From DATFVJ01 sp963851085 (GTDB lineage: Bacteria; Actinomycetota; Actinomycetes; Streptosporangiales; Streptosporangiaceae), in contig CAWKNX010000011.1 of the NCBI GenBank assembly GCA_963851085.1, positions 310,001-374,000 of the forward strand: 64,000 nucleotides of DNA, read 5' to 3'. The position numbers and the translations under genes are program-made. Shown here one piece after another: positions 1 through 8,140 of this stretch (positions within the stretch are counted from its first letter, which is position 1; the number at the start of each line of letters is the position of its first letter). The notes beneath the pieces were generated by a model, which had not been told where the DNA came from, searched no databases, and saw only the letters and a list, made by a program, of their open reading frames with translations.

Positions 1-635
1 AACTCAGGCCCAAAGATCCGTTCGTATAGATCTTTGGTGCGCTGCATTGTCTTGGCAGCAAGCACCGCTGACAACGCCGTGGCGCCGGCCTCCATGACGG
101 TGCTCTCATTGACGAACCGGAGGCGGACCCGCAGTTCCCTGATACTCAGGCCGAACAGCTCTGGCCGCCGGTTCGAAACCCGAAGAGCGTCTGCTACCTT
201 ACGGCTGATCGCCGCCAGGCCAGGCTCTGCCTCGGCACCTATGCTGAATTCCGATGTTATGCGCGATGCCTGCTCGTAGCACCAGTTGCCGAGTTGCTCA
301 GCAAGGTCACCGCGTCGTTCCCTGACCACCTCACAGCAGTCATCCACCATCAGTTCCACGTCCACCTCACCGGCAAGGTCGATCCCGACGTCGGCGGTGG
401 GGAGATTGATGGAGAAGGTCCGCGTTTGGCTTCCGGTGTCCACGTAGTAGGCCTCAGTAAAACCTCCGACGAAGCGCTGTCCCATCGTCGGCGGGCAGCC
501 ACGCTCAAGCTGCACCATCTTGTTTGCTGGAGATCGCAGCACCATGACTTCATAAGGCTCTGGCAGCAGGTTCCTTGGAAGTTTGCCGGTGCGTGGGATA
601 AGTTCCGGACCCCGCACCGGGTCAATTGGCCTCAT
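1..635 (-). CDS. Uncharacterised protein, N-terminal ~211 residues, cut by window edge
   Basis: The frame is open from an ATG at 633-635 to the window edge, so only about 211 N-terminal residues are visible. An AAGGA box lies 7 bases before the ATG, and the start is 9 bases after the stop of the preceding gene, so this is the third gene of the operon that begins at 3736. After a short proline/basic lead come a beta-rich stretch (YYVDTGSQTRTFSINLPT, then DVGIDLAGEVDVELMVDD) and charged helices (ERRGDLAEQLGNWCYEQA). That order recalls SPFH/band-7 proteins, but this is an impression from spacing and not a confirmed family. No signal peptide or membrane helix is seen in the visible part. Function unknown. 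Its place beside a P-loop protein and a cyclase-fold protein suggests it is one component of the same system. Confidence 0.72.
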   Translation of the reverse strand, partial: MRPIDPVRGPELIPRTGKLPRNLLPEPYEVMVLRSPANKMVQLERGCPPTMGQRFVGGFTEAYYVDTGSQTRTFSINLPTADVGIDLAGEVDVELMVDDCCEVVRERRGDLAEQLGNWCYEQASRITSEFSIGAEAEPGLAAISRKVADALRVSNRRPELFGLSIRELRVRLRFVNESTVMEAGATALSAVLAAKTMQRTKDLYERIFGPE

Positions 636-644
636 CTATGGTCC

Positions 645-2906
645 TTATTGAGTCGTGACTGGCTCGTGCAGGGCGCGATATACTTGTGCCGCTGCTCCTT
701 TCGGGTTTTTCTTGGCCCAGGATCGCAGGTGGTAGGCCAGCCGATCGGCTTCCTCGGGAGTCGTGGCGAGCTCCGGCACGAATTGAGTCAGTGGCTTCAC
801 GAGGTAAGGCCGATCATTTGCGCAGTTGAACCAGCGCCGCAATGCCCCCAGCGCCGCTCGTGACCACTCAGTGTTGCTGAGTGCGATGCGCCAGAGCGCA
901 ATGACATCGGCCCGCTCACCGGCCCGCTTCGCGACGAACAGGAGACTGGGCCAGGCCTGTTTCCCGTGGCGGCCGGGCGTTCCATCGCCCCGTGCATCGG
1001 TATCGTTGCCTGCAACGTAGTCGATCGTGTCGGCGATCACTGTAAAGGCGAGTAAGGCCAACTCCCGCTCCGTCTTCTTCTTTGAGGATGTCCATTTCCT
1101 CAGCGCGCCGAGCACCTCCTGGGTAAGTCCATCGAGGTTGCTCATGTACATGGCAACGACCCCGGCCGCGGCGCTGGTAGCCCAGTCATCTTCCGGTGAT
1201 TCTTGTCGGCGCGCTATGTGCGCAAGGCCCCTGACCGCGGCACTGGGATTAGCCGACGCGACCGCGAGACCGTAAACCATGGCGGCCATCGAGGCAAGAT
1301 TTCTGTTACCTGAGTCCGCCCATTGTTCGAGCATGCGTGAAACCCGTGGCGCCGTCTCCGACTTGGCTAGCGGTACCGTCAGCGCCCAGACCACAAGAGG
1401 CCATGCCTCCTGCTCAGGCAACAGGGACCACGGGCCTATCACGTCACGCAGCAACATAGGTAGGTTGTCCTCGGCGAAAGTGCCAAGCATCAAAGCGGCC
1501 CGGCGCTGGACATGTGCGTCCGGGTGCTCGGCGCATTCGCGCAGCCAGGTGACAATCACCGACCGCACCTGCGGGTAATCTGTCCGCAGCAGTTGGGCGA
1601 GGCTGGCCTCCCATGTCCGGTTCGCGAATTCCACAATCTGGGTACGCACTGTGCCGTAGATGTCGTCGTGGTCGGCAAAGCCGACATGCACGCTCGCCTT
1701 GCTCAGGCGCACGCGGCTTGAGTCGGCAAACAGATCCCGGGCCTGCGTTTCGCCTGCCTCTGTTCGCAATAGGATGGTAAGGCGATTTTCCAATTCGAGC
1801 ACCGTCTGGAGTGGGAGCCCACCAAAGAAACTTAGGGTGATTGTAAGCGGCCTGATCGCCCCCTGCTCGGGGTTCTCGAACCATGCTCTTATCCGGCCGC
1901 TGTCGGCCAGGTTCAAGTGGATGCCGAGCGCGTCAATACTGATGCGCTTACCTACCACATCGCGGACGATACTTGCCACGGTATCTATCTCGGCGAGCCG
2001 GTGCGTGCCCAGGCACCAGCTCGCCACCTCCGGCCGCGCGAGGACAGTCTCCATCGACGAATCTGTTTCGGGTGCCAGCTGACGTTTTACGTGTCTGCGC
2101 AGTAAGGTGATGCGGTCAGTTTCGGGGGGCGCGACATCGAAGACGGGAACATCGGCGGAGAATTCGCTGCGTTCCGTAGCACCGATCAGCACGAGGTAAC
2201 ATTTCCGCTCTTCACATATCGATCGCAGCCGCGCCAGGTCGAATTCGGCAGCCGTGTCCCGCGGGCTCATCGACAGCATGTAACCGCGATCCTCTTCGAG
2301 CTTGGCCTCGGATAGTTCTGCAATTGATGTGTGCGGCCGTATCTGCCACACCTGATCCTTGGCAAGCTCGCGCAGCAACTGGATGGCGAGGGTGGTACGG
2401 CCACTGCCATCTGGTCCCCGCACGCCGATCAGCCCACCGGACCCGAGCAGCTTTCTAGCCGGCTCCTCGCAGCGAGGCGCCGCATAGACGTCGGTGAGTT
2501 TTTTCATGTGGTCGGAGCGGACCTTGGCCACGAACAGATCACCGCCGGGGTCGGAACCCGTGCTGTCGCGCCCGGCGAAGGACTCGGTCTTGATGTTGCT
2601 GTATGCGTAGACGACCACGCCGTCACCAGCGACGAGGATGCGGTTGCGGTCCTCCCCGTACTCGGCGACAACCTCGCGTTTGACGGCGTCTTGCATCCTG
2701 GCATCGGGCCGCTGCGATTTCGCCTGCTGCTGGGGCTGAGTATCGGGCTTGTCCTGAGCAAGCGGCTGTGATGGCTGCTCAGAGGTGCCCTGGTCCGGCC
2801 CGTGATCACTCGCGGGCGGGCTTGGACTCACCATGTCCGCGGTTGTTTTCCCGCCGCCCGGTGACGGCTTGGCGGGCTCGCCTGTTTTTGGCACTTGGCC
2901 GCTCAT
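645..2906 (-). CDS. P-loop NTPase-like protein with HEAT-like C-terminal region (conflict-system type)
   Basis: 753 residues, starting ATG inside an ATGA overlap with the gene before it. Residues 1-70 are Pro/Gln/Ser-rich and probably disordered. Residues about 88-120 carry a motif (GDGVVVYAYSNIK..FAGRD) also found at the C-terminus of the upstream protein. A P-loop follows at 161-172 (GVRGPDGSGRTT), with Arg where Walker A normally has Lys. The hydrophobic strand where Walker B is expected (CYLVLIGATE) has no acidic pair. The C-terminal ~350 residues are helical with HEAT-like pieces such as HVQRRAALMLGTFAE. The arrangement resembles STAND-type switch proteins of bacterial conflict systems, with degenerate catalytic motifs. 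It may bind nucleotide without hydrolysing it. The function is inferred from architecture and neighbours only. Confidence 0.7.
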   Translation of the reverse strand: MSGQVPKTGEPAKPSPGGGKTTADMVSPSPPASDHGPDQGTSEQPSQPLAQDKPDTQPQQQAKSQRPDARMQDAVKREVVAEYGEDRNRILVAGDGVVVYAYSNIKTESFAGRDSTGSDPGGDLFVAKVRSDHMKKLTDVYAAPRCEEPARKLLGSGGLIGVRGPDGSGRTTLAIQLLRELAKDQVWQIRPHTSIAELSEAKLEEDRGYMLSMSPRDTAAEFDLARLRSICEERKCYLVLIGATERSEFSADVPVFDVAPPETDRITLLRRHVKRQLAPETDSSMETVLARPEVASWCLGTHRLAEIDTVASIVRDVVGKRISIDALGIHLNLADSGRIRAWFENPEQGAIRPLTITLSFFGGLPLQTVLELENRLTILLRTEAGETQARDLFADSSRVRLSKASVHVGFADHDDIYGTVRTQIVEFANRTWEASLAQLLRTDYPQVRSVIVTWLRECAEHPDAHVQRRAALMLGTFAEDNLPMLLRDVIGPWSLLPEQEAWPLVVWALTVPLAKSETAPRVSRMLEQWADSGNRNLASMAAMVYGLAVASANPSAAVRGLAHIARRQESPEDDWATSAAAGVVAMYMSNLDGLTQEVLGALRKWTSSKKKTERELALLAFTVIADTIDYVAGNDTDARGDGTPGRHGKQAWPSLLFVAKRAGERADVIALWRIALSNTEWSRAALGALRRWFNCANDRPYLVKPLTQFVPELATTPEEADRLAYHLRSWAKKNPKGAAAQVYRALHEPVTTQ

Positions 2907-3736
2907 GATTGGCCGCCGGTCCGGCGATCGCGGCCGACGAATTCTCTTGAATGGATCGGGCCGGTATAAATCACGTTCTCATCACCCGTGACACTCGTCA
3001 GCGCCGGCCGCCCGATCTGGTCAGCCTCTTCGGATTGGTGCCCGACCGCTTGGTCGCCCTGGGACGCCCGCGACGACTGGGGGCCATGCGCCGTCGGCGC
3101 TGATGCCGATCCCGGTTCGGCCTCCGCTGACGCACCGGCGGTAGCCTCGGTCCGGTCGGACACATATATCCAGGCCGGCGCGTTGAAGCCCTTGTCCTGC
3201 AGCTCCACATGGACCCGGCTGAATTCCTCTGAGCGGAGATCATATACGTCGTGAGCGATCACGTCCTCATAGATCGTCTGCGACACGATGAGCACGAGAT
3301 CGGCCTTTCGGTAGCGCTCGAGCGCGGTCTTGGCCGGAGGTGCATCGCGCAGTCGACACACCACGTTGACTGCGTCGCCGGCAAATCCGTTCTCTGCCAC
3401 GTACGTGATGCCTTGATGGATAGCCACCCGCATACGAAGGCGCGCGGATGCGTTCGCGTGGCGGTTGTACTGAAAGAGCCCTGCGCGAAGTTCCCGCACG
3501 AGCAATGCGATCACTCGCGCCTCGTCAACTCCCGGCGGCAGCAACGCGAGCTCACCGTCACCCTGCTGCTGCGTTGCCCAGTGCGCTCGTTCAAGCGCAG
3601 CGCGCTCTCCAGCCTCACGGAGCACCCGCACCATGCCGGCCTGGGCAGCCTGCTGCCCGGGGTTGTCCCTGCGGCTGTACCGTTCGAGATCGACGGCGAC
3701 ACACAGCCGCCGGACGCCGTGCCCACTCATCTCCAC
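2903..3736 (-). CDS. Class III nucleotidyl-cyclase-fold protein with C-terminal motif tail
   Basis: 277 residues from GTG 3736 (an ATG two codons later is an alternative; a GGAGGAGCAAGGAC box precedes both). The first ~190 residues follow the class III cyclase fold. Candidate metal-binding Asp residues are D16 (VAVDLERYS) and D60 (QQQGDGELALLP). The conserved Asn/Arg pair of the catalytic helix appears as N124 and R128 in DAVNVVCRL, after an AIHQG strand. Residues 195-245 are low-complexity linker. The last ~30 residues hold a motif (TGDENVIYTGPI..FVGRD) matched in the next protein, whose ATG overlaps this stop by 4 bases. Such cyclase-like proteins are common in actinobacteria; whether this one makes a cyclic nucleotide is unknown. 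The upstream Crp/Fnr-type gene makes cyclic-nucleotide signalling a reasonable hypothesis. Confidence 0.72.
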   Translation of the reverse strand: MEMSGHGVRRLCVAVDLERYSRRDNPGQQAAQAGMVRVLREAGERAALERAHWATQQQGDGELALLPPGVDEARVIALLVRELRAGLFQYNRHANASARLRMRVAIHQGITYVAENGFAGDAVNVVCRLRDAPPAKTALERYRKADLVLIVSQTIYEDVIAHDVYDLRSEEFSRVHVELQDKGFNAPAWIYVSDRTEATAGASAEAEPGSASAPTAHGPQSSRASQGDQAVGHQSEEADQIGRPALTSVTGDENVIYTGPIHSREFVGRDRRTGGQS

Positions 3737-3866
3737 GTCCTTGCTCCTCCCCGTTGAGTGCTACGCCGGCGCATGCCGACCTGCTTGACTGCTCAAAGTG
3801 TTGCTCTGCAGGCGCGGCGAAATCCCCATCGCAGTACGGGATTCGGCCGTTTTCCTGCCGATTCGC

Positions 3867-4583
3867 TCAGCCGCCCCATCCGGCGAGCTCGCGCAGCCTG
3901 CCAACATCCTTGATGGTCAGCTTCCGGTATCCAGTCGCCACGACCCCTTCCGACCGAAACTCAGCCAGCGCCTTGTGCACGGCTGGCTCCGAGGCGCCGA
4001 TAAGCGCTGCCAGTTCCGGCTGCGTCAGAGACACACCGATCACACATCCGGCGGCCGTGCTTTCCCCATAACTGGCGAGCAGCTCCATCAGTACCCTGGC
4101 CAGCCGCGCCCGGACCTCAAGTGCACCGAATTCGACCCTGCGGCGGGTCGCCGACCGCAGTTTGGCCGCCACCGCGCCAGCGACCGCCACCGACACCGAC
4201 GGATGTTTTTCAAGGAAAGTGCGGAAATCGCGCTGACTCACGGCCCTGGCGAGGACTACACCGGCTGCGGTTGCTGACGCCACCCGCTCGGCACCGTCCA
4301 GAGCGGCCAGTTCACCAATGACGTCCCCACCCACCCGGATCGCAAGCAGCGCAAGCCTGCCGTCTTCCGTGTGCACAGTGATCTTGACAAATCCATCGAG
4401 CAGTAGCAGCACGTAGGTCGTACGATCGGCTTCCCGCAGGAGCTGCGATCCAGGTTCGTACTCTCGCAGGACCCCGAGCTCTAACAGGGCCCGCTGCTCA
4501 GCGTCAGCCAGGCCGCCGAGAAGGCTTCCGCGTGGCCATGCCCGTCTCCACGGCTGGTACGGCTCGTTCCGCAAAGTCTTCAT
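3867..4583 (-). CDS. Crp/Fnr-family transcriptional regulator
   Basis: 238 residues. The N-terminal cNMP-binding-type beta barrel is recognisable (YVLLLLDGFVKITVHTEDGR, then GGDVIGELAALDGAERVASA, the usual position of the phosphate-binding cassette with Glu and Arg). A dimerisation helix follows, then a winged helix-turn-helix with LTQPELAALIGASEPAVHKA as the recognition region. The length is normal for the family. It is read in the same direction as the cyclase-like gene, 130 bases upstream of it, so it may sense that enzyme's product or regulate the cassette. Paired palindromes with GTGA/TCAC half-sites lie ~100 bases before its start. Family assignment is secure; the ligand and the link to its neighbours are inference. 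Confidence 0.9.
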   Translation of the reverse strand: MKTLRNEPYQPWRRAWPRGSLLGGLADAEQRALLELGVLREYEPGSQLLREADRTTYVLLLLDGFVKITVHTEDGRLALLAIRVGGDVIGELAALDGAERVASATAAGVVLARAVSQRDFRTFLEKHPSVSVAVAGAVAAKLRSATRRRVEFGALEVRARLARVLMELLASYGESTAAGCVIGVSLTQPELAALIGASEPAVHKALAEFRSEGVVATGYRKLTIKDVGRLRELAGWGG

Positions 4584-4682
4584 CTCTTATCCAGATCCCC
4601 AAGGAAAGGGACGCGTGGACTGGGTCAGGAGATCACAACCGGGTTTCGCCGGTCACTAGTTCGTACCCGGACGGAAGCTCGA

Positions 4683-4700
4683 GTGAGCTCACGTGATCAC
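4683..4700. promoter_or_regulatory. Two abutting palindromes with GTGA/TCAC half-sites
   Basis: GTGAGCTCAC (4683-4692) is followed directly by GTGATCAC (4693-4700). Both are perfect palindromes built from GTGA and TCAC, the half-site core of Crp/Fnr operators, although the spacing differs from the standard six-base spacer. They lie ~100 bases upstream of the Crp/Fnr gene start at 4583, which fits an autoregulatory site. Not proven. Confidence 0.4.
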
Positions 4701-4789
4701 ATGTCGCGCACTCGACGCTGACCCCTCCGTCGTTGTACTTACCCAGGGTGGTCACGCTATGCGCGTCATGTTTGGAACCAGTACGGCTT

Positions 4790-4823
4790 CCTCGTCCTGC
4801 TCATGATCGCCAATGCCGCCCTG
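4790..4823 (+). repeat. 34-bp exact repeat, copy 1 (TetR gene fragment)
   Basis: Identical over 34 bases to 8883-8916, inside the TetR gene, where it encodes the conserved LVLLMIANAAL segment. Identity stops at both ends. This copy is outside any gene, so it is probably a relic of a duplicated or transferred TetR gene. Confidence 0.8.
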
Positions 4824-5294
4824 ACTTCGAGCCGCAGCACCGGTTCCGTCTTCGGGTACGTGGCGCCGGACGCGGGGCTATGCGTGCTGCAGGTCGCTTA
4901 CCGGAGCTTGCGATGCCGGTCTACCTTCTTGTGACGCCGCTCGGCCTCCACATAAGCCGTGAGCAGCTTGCCGTCTCGATGAATCGGAACGTTGGCGCGC
5001 CATTCATTACCTCCGCGCCTCATTACCTCTGACGGCAGCCGATCCGGTCTGATGACACCCGCGACCGCCGCAGGCGCAAGCGGTCCGCGATCGCCCAGTG
5101 GCCGCAGAGCGACGGACCCAGGCCCAGGCTCGGCCACTGCCGTGCGGCCAGCCCGGTGTGCTGCCGGGCAGGTCCCGCCGGCTGGCTCGTTCGGTCGCCG
5201 GCTTCGTGGCGCTTCAGTGTCGGCTTCATGGCAGCATGCTGTGCACGTGCGCCAAGTTGCCCGGGCGCGGATGGATCACGATAGAGGAGGTCGC

Positions 5295-6290
5295 ATGGTC
5301 GGCGAGCCGCTGGTGGCGGTCAGCTATCCAGTGGATGACGAGTTCCAGGCGATCAACACCGGCGTCCTCGGCGACGCCGCCCGCATCTCCTTCCTGCACC
5401 TACTCCCTGACGACGACCGGATGGCCGCGCTCGGCCGGGCAGAGGCCATGCTGGGGTGGAATCTGGCCCGCGAACTGCCGGCGGGCGCGCTGCATACGGC
5501 CACGGCGCTCGGGTTCATCCAGCTATTGTCGGCCGGCGTCGACCACGTCGATTTCGCGGAGATCCCGGAGCGGGTCATGCTGGCGGGCAACGTGGGCGCC
5601 TACGCCAAGCCCATGGCCGAGCACGTCATGGCGATGGTGCTCGCTCTCGCGAAGAGGTTGCCGCAGCGCCACGCCGCGCTTGCCAGCGGCCGGTTCGACC
5701 AGCGGAGCCGATCGCTCACCCTCGACGGCGCCGTGTGCGGCATCCTCGGCTTCGGCGGTATCGGCAAGGCCACCGCCCGCCTGATGCGCGGCTTCGGGGC
5801 GCGCATTCACGCAGTCAACAGCTCCGGGTATACCGGGGAACCTGTCGAATTCTGCGGAACGCTGGCCGACCTCGGCCAGGTGCTCGCCGCCGCCGATGCG
5901 CTGGTTGTCACGTTGCCGCTCACCAGGGCGACCAGGGGCATCATCGGCCGCCGCGAGCTGCGCCTGATGAAACCGGCCGCCATTCTCGTGAACGTGGCCC
6001 GGGGTGCCATCGTTGACGAGCGTGCCCTGTATGAGCATCTCCGGGCGAACCCCGAGTTCTCGGGCGGTATCGACGCATGGTGGCACGAGCCGTTTCAGGG
6101 TGGCGACTTCCGCCTGGACTACCCGTTCCTGGAGCTGCCCAATGTGATCGGCTCGCCGCACAACTCCGGGATAGTCCCTGGTGTCCTTCAATTCGCCGCG
6201 CGGCAGGCGGCTGAGAACGTCCGCAGATACCTGCGAGGCGAACCCGTGACCGGCGTCGCGGATCCTCATGACTATCCGGACGGTCACTGA
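5295..6290 (+). CDS. D-2-hydroxyacid dehydrogenase (NAD(P)-dependent)
   Basis: 331 residues from ATG 5295, chosen because a GAGGAGG box sits 4 bases upstream; the frame is open further back, but that part has no family similarity. It is an oxidoreductase of the 2-ketoacid/D-2-hydroxyacid family. The Rossmann motif is GFGGIGKATARLM. The catalytic Arg lies in VNVARGAIVDE, the Glu is near FSGGIDAWWHEPF and the His is in IGSPHNSG. The residue after strand beta-2 (HAVNSSG) is not the usual Asp, so NADPH use is possible. The length is normal for the family. Substrate unknown. It stands alone, without an obvious operon partner. Confidence 0.88.
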   Translation: MVGEPLVAVSYPVDDEFQAINTGVLGDAARISFLHLLPDDDRMAALGRAEAMLGWNLARELPAGALHTATALGFIQLLSAGVDHVDFAEIPERVMLAGNVGAYAKPMAEHVMAMVLALAKRLPQRHAALASGRFDQRSRSLTLDGAVCGILGFGGIGKATARLMRGFGARIHAVNSSGYTGEPVEFCGTLADLGQVLAAADALVVTLPLTRATRGIIGRRELRLMKPAAILVNVARGAIVDERALYEHLRANPEFSGGIDAWWHEPFQGGDFRLDYPFLELPNVIGSPHNSGIVPGVLQFAARQAAENVRRYLRGEPVTGVADPHDYPDGH

Positions 6291-6335
6291 GGATCCATCG
6301 GGTGCCCTGGTTATCCCGGGCTGGCGCGAGGAAGA

Positions 6336-7295
6336 TCAGGGTGCCCCGGGCGCTGGGAGGGCGGATGTCAGCCAGCTCGCGATGTCGGCGACGACCGCCG
6401 GGTCCATGTGCTGCGCCGGTTCGTACTCCGCTGGCGACGACGGGCCGCTGCCGGGGAAGAACAGGTGGTTGTCAGCGTCGTAGACGCGGATCGTCACGTC
6501 CGGGCGGTGGGCGAGGCCGGCCTTCCAGCCCGCGAGGTCGTCGGCGACGGTCGCCTGGTAGTCACGGCCGCCCTGGAGGATGAGGATCGGTTTGCCCAGG
6601 GCTTCGGCGACCGCGACCGGGTCGTAGCCGCGCAGGTCCAGCCAGTACGGGGCAGGCACGCCGAAGGGCAGTTCGCTGGCGGGCGTCGACCGGGACAGGC
6701 CGGGGCTGTCGACCATCCTCGCCTGCCTGCTCATCGCGTCGATGGCGGGCTGGGCGGCGGCGGCCGTCTCGGGGTCCAGCGAGGCGAGGTAGCGGACCTG
6801 CCGGACGGTGGCCCAGTGCAGCGGCTGGGTTCCGCCGGCCAGGATGACCAGCCCGGCAATCGACGGCTCGGCCGCCGCTACGCGCGGGGCGACGGTGCCG
6901 CCCAGGCTGTGACCGAGCACGAACACCCGGCCGGTGTCTGCGGCCGGGTGGTGGCGGAGCAGGTGGACGGCCGCGACCGCGTGCGGCACGTACTCGTCGG
7001 CCACGGTGAAGCCGTCAGCCTTCGGGACCTCCTCCGGATGGGCGTGGGTCACTTTGTCGAAGCGCAGTACCGCTACGCCGCGGCTGGCCGGGCCCCAGGC
7101 GAGATCCTTGAACGGCTTGTTCCGCCCCAACGTCTCGTCGCGGTCGCCGGGTCCCGAACCGCCGAGCAGCACGGCACTGGCCCCTCGGGCGAGTCCGTCG
7201 TTGCTCAGAACCCTAGTGTGCCCCGCCCCGGGAAGCGGTTGCCAAGATCGCGGCGCGCCACGCGGCAGCCGTTCGGTATAAGAGCTGTCCGCCAT
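6336..7295 (-). CDS. Alpha/beta hydrolase (dienelactone hydrolase-like), possibly N-terminally shortened
   Basis: About 320 residues if started at ATG 7295; the frame is open to 7469 with other possible starts. The alpha/beta-hydrolase core is clear: an oxyanion region LLGGSGPGDRDETLG, the block NKPFKDLAWG.ASRGVAVLRFDK typical of this subgroup, nucleophile Ser in LGHSLGGTVA, acid Asp in LQGGRDYQ and His in YDADNHLFF. Relatives usually carry an extra N-terminal domain that is missing here, and no strong ribosome-binding site precedes 7295, so the 5' end may be eroded. A TTGACCGAA/TTCGGTCAA inverted repeat lies just upstream. Probably an esterase or peptidase-like hydrolase; substrate unknown. 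Confidence 0.82.
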   Translation of the reverse strand: MADSSYTERLPRGAPRSWQPLPGAGHTRVLSNDGLARGASAVLLGGSGPGDRDETLGRNKPFKDLAWGPASRGVAVLRFDKVTHAHPEEVPKADGFTVADEYVPHAVAAVHLLRHHPAADTGRVFVLGHSLGGTVAPRVAAAEPSIAGLVILAGGTQPLHWATVRQVRYLASLDPETAAAAQPAIDAMSRQARMVDSPGLSRSTPASELPFGVPAPYWLDLRGYDPVAVAEALGKPILILQGGRDYQATVADDLAGWKAGLAHRPDVTIRVYDADNHLFFPGSGPSSPAEYEPAQHMDPAVVADIASWLTSALPAPGAP

Positions 7296-7330
7296 CTGCG
7301 CGGCCGGGGTCGCTGCCCAGTTCCTTTTCC

Positions 7331-7361
7331 TTGACCGAAGGTCTTGGACAGTTTCGGTCAA
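7331..7361. promoter_or_regulatory. Inverted repeat upstream of hydrolase gene
   Basis: TTGACCGAA (7331-7339) and TTCGGTCAA (7353-7361) form a perfect 9-bp inverted repeat with a 13-base spacer. It lies 36 bases before ATG 7295 and looks like a TetR-type operator. If the longer reading frame is used it would be inside coding sequence, which supports the shorter start. Confidence 0.4.
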
Positions 7362-7470
7362 AGACGCGTCATCTGCCGATGCGATCATGATCCTGGCTGG
7401 TGACGGCGAGGAGGCTGCCGCGAGTAACGGCGCTGACCTGCCCGCCCGCCGGGGGCCACGCCCGCGCACT

Positions 7471-8016
7471 TCACGCCGTGGGCGAGGGCTCTGGCACAGG
7501 TGACGTGCTGTCGTCCTTCTCCGCGGTCGGCTGCTCCGTGGCCGGGCGCGGCCTCAGCAGTTTCGCCAGTGAGGCCGCGGCGAGCGCCCCGCCGGTGACG
7601 GCGGCGATGACGGTCAGCGGCCGGGGGAGGGACGGGCCGAGGCGAAGCCGGCCGGGCCCGGCGGCGGCGAGTGCGGCGGCGGCCACCAGGTTGGTGAGCG
7701 GCAATTCGAAGCCGCCCTTGGCCGCGAGTGGGCCGTTGGCACGGTGGGTGGCAGCGGCGACGGTCATCGCCCCCGCGATTGCCAGCGGGCCGGCCGGGTC
7801 GGCGATCCCGGCTGCGGTAAGCACGCCACCTGCGAGTTCGGACGCTCCGGCGAGGGCGGCCATCGGCTTGCCCGGGGTCAGGCCGATGGATTCGAAGGCG
7901 GCGCCGGTGGCATCGAGCCCGTGGCCGCCGAACGCGCCGAAGAGCTTCTGGGCGCCGTGGACGGCGAGGTAGCCGCCGAGCACCAGCCTGGCGCCGAGCA
8001 GGGCCGTGTTGCGCAT
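7471..8016 (-). CDS. DoxX family membrane protein
   Basis: 181 residues from ATG 8016, preceded by GGAGGATCAGAT. It belongs to the DoxX family of small integral membrane proteins. It opens with the typical first helix (RLVLGGYLAVHGAQKLFG), followed by FGGHGLDATGAAFESIGL and GKPMAALAGASELAGG, with about four transmembrane segments in all. The C-terminal ~25 residues are acidic and Pro-rich. It is read leftwards, away from the TetR gene at 8413, and stops 175 bases before the hydrolase start. DoxX proteins are linked to redox or thiol homeostasis in some bacteria; the role here is unknown. The divergent TetR gene probably controls it. Confidence 0.88.
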   Translation of the reverse strand: MRNTALLGARLVLGGYLAVHGAQKLFGAFGGHGLDATGAAFESIGLTPGKPMAALAGASELAGGVLTAAGIADPAGPLAIAGAMTVAAATHRANGPLAAKGGFELPLTNLVAAAALAAAGPGRLRLGPSLPRPLTVIAAVTGGALAAASLAKLLRPRPATEQPTAEKDDSTSPVPEPSPTA

Positions 8017-8123
8017 ATCTGATCCTCCGGTCGAGTGAGCTGAGATGACTGTGAGCTGAGAACGCGTCGTGAGTGCGAAGCCTGGCGGTGGCTTCCGCGT
8101 GGGAGGCATGGCTCGCATACGGA

Positions 8124-8140
8124 GGCTAACCTCCGGAAAT
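8124..8140 (+). promoter_or_regulatory. Repeated upstream element, copy A
   Basis: GGCTAACCTCCGGAAAT. It matches copy B (8372-8388) at 15 of 17 positions. Copy A also forms half of a hairpin (CGGAGG, CTAA loop, CCTCCG at 8120-8135). It lies upstream of doxX. Confidence 0.4.

Larger units (their letters stand above)
4584..5294. other. Intergenic region with a short TetR-gene relic
   Basis: No intact gene is seen. The region separates the leftward Crp/Fnr gene from the rightward dehydrogenase and holds the palindromes at 4683-4700. At 4790-4823 it has 34 bases identical to part of the TetR gene at 8413-9099; in that frame they read LVLLMIANAAL, but the sequence on either side is not TetR-like. 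The remaining small open frames have no recognisable content. Confidence 0.5.

Noticed and set aside
4992..5294. N-terminal extension of the D-2-hydroxyacid dehydrogenase
   Set aside because: Open frame, but no family similarity; a strong ribosome-binding site supports ATG 5295.
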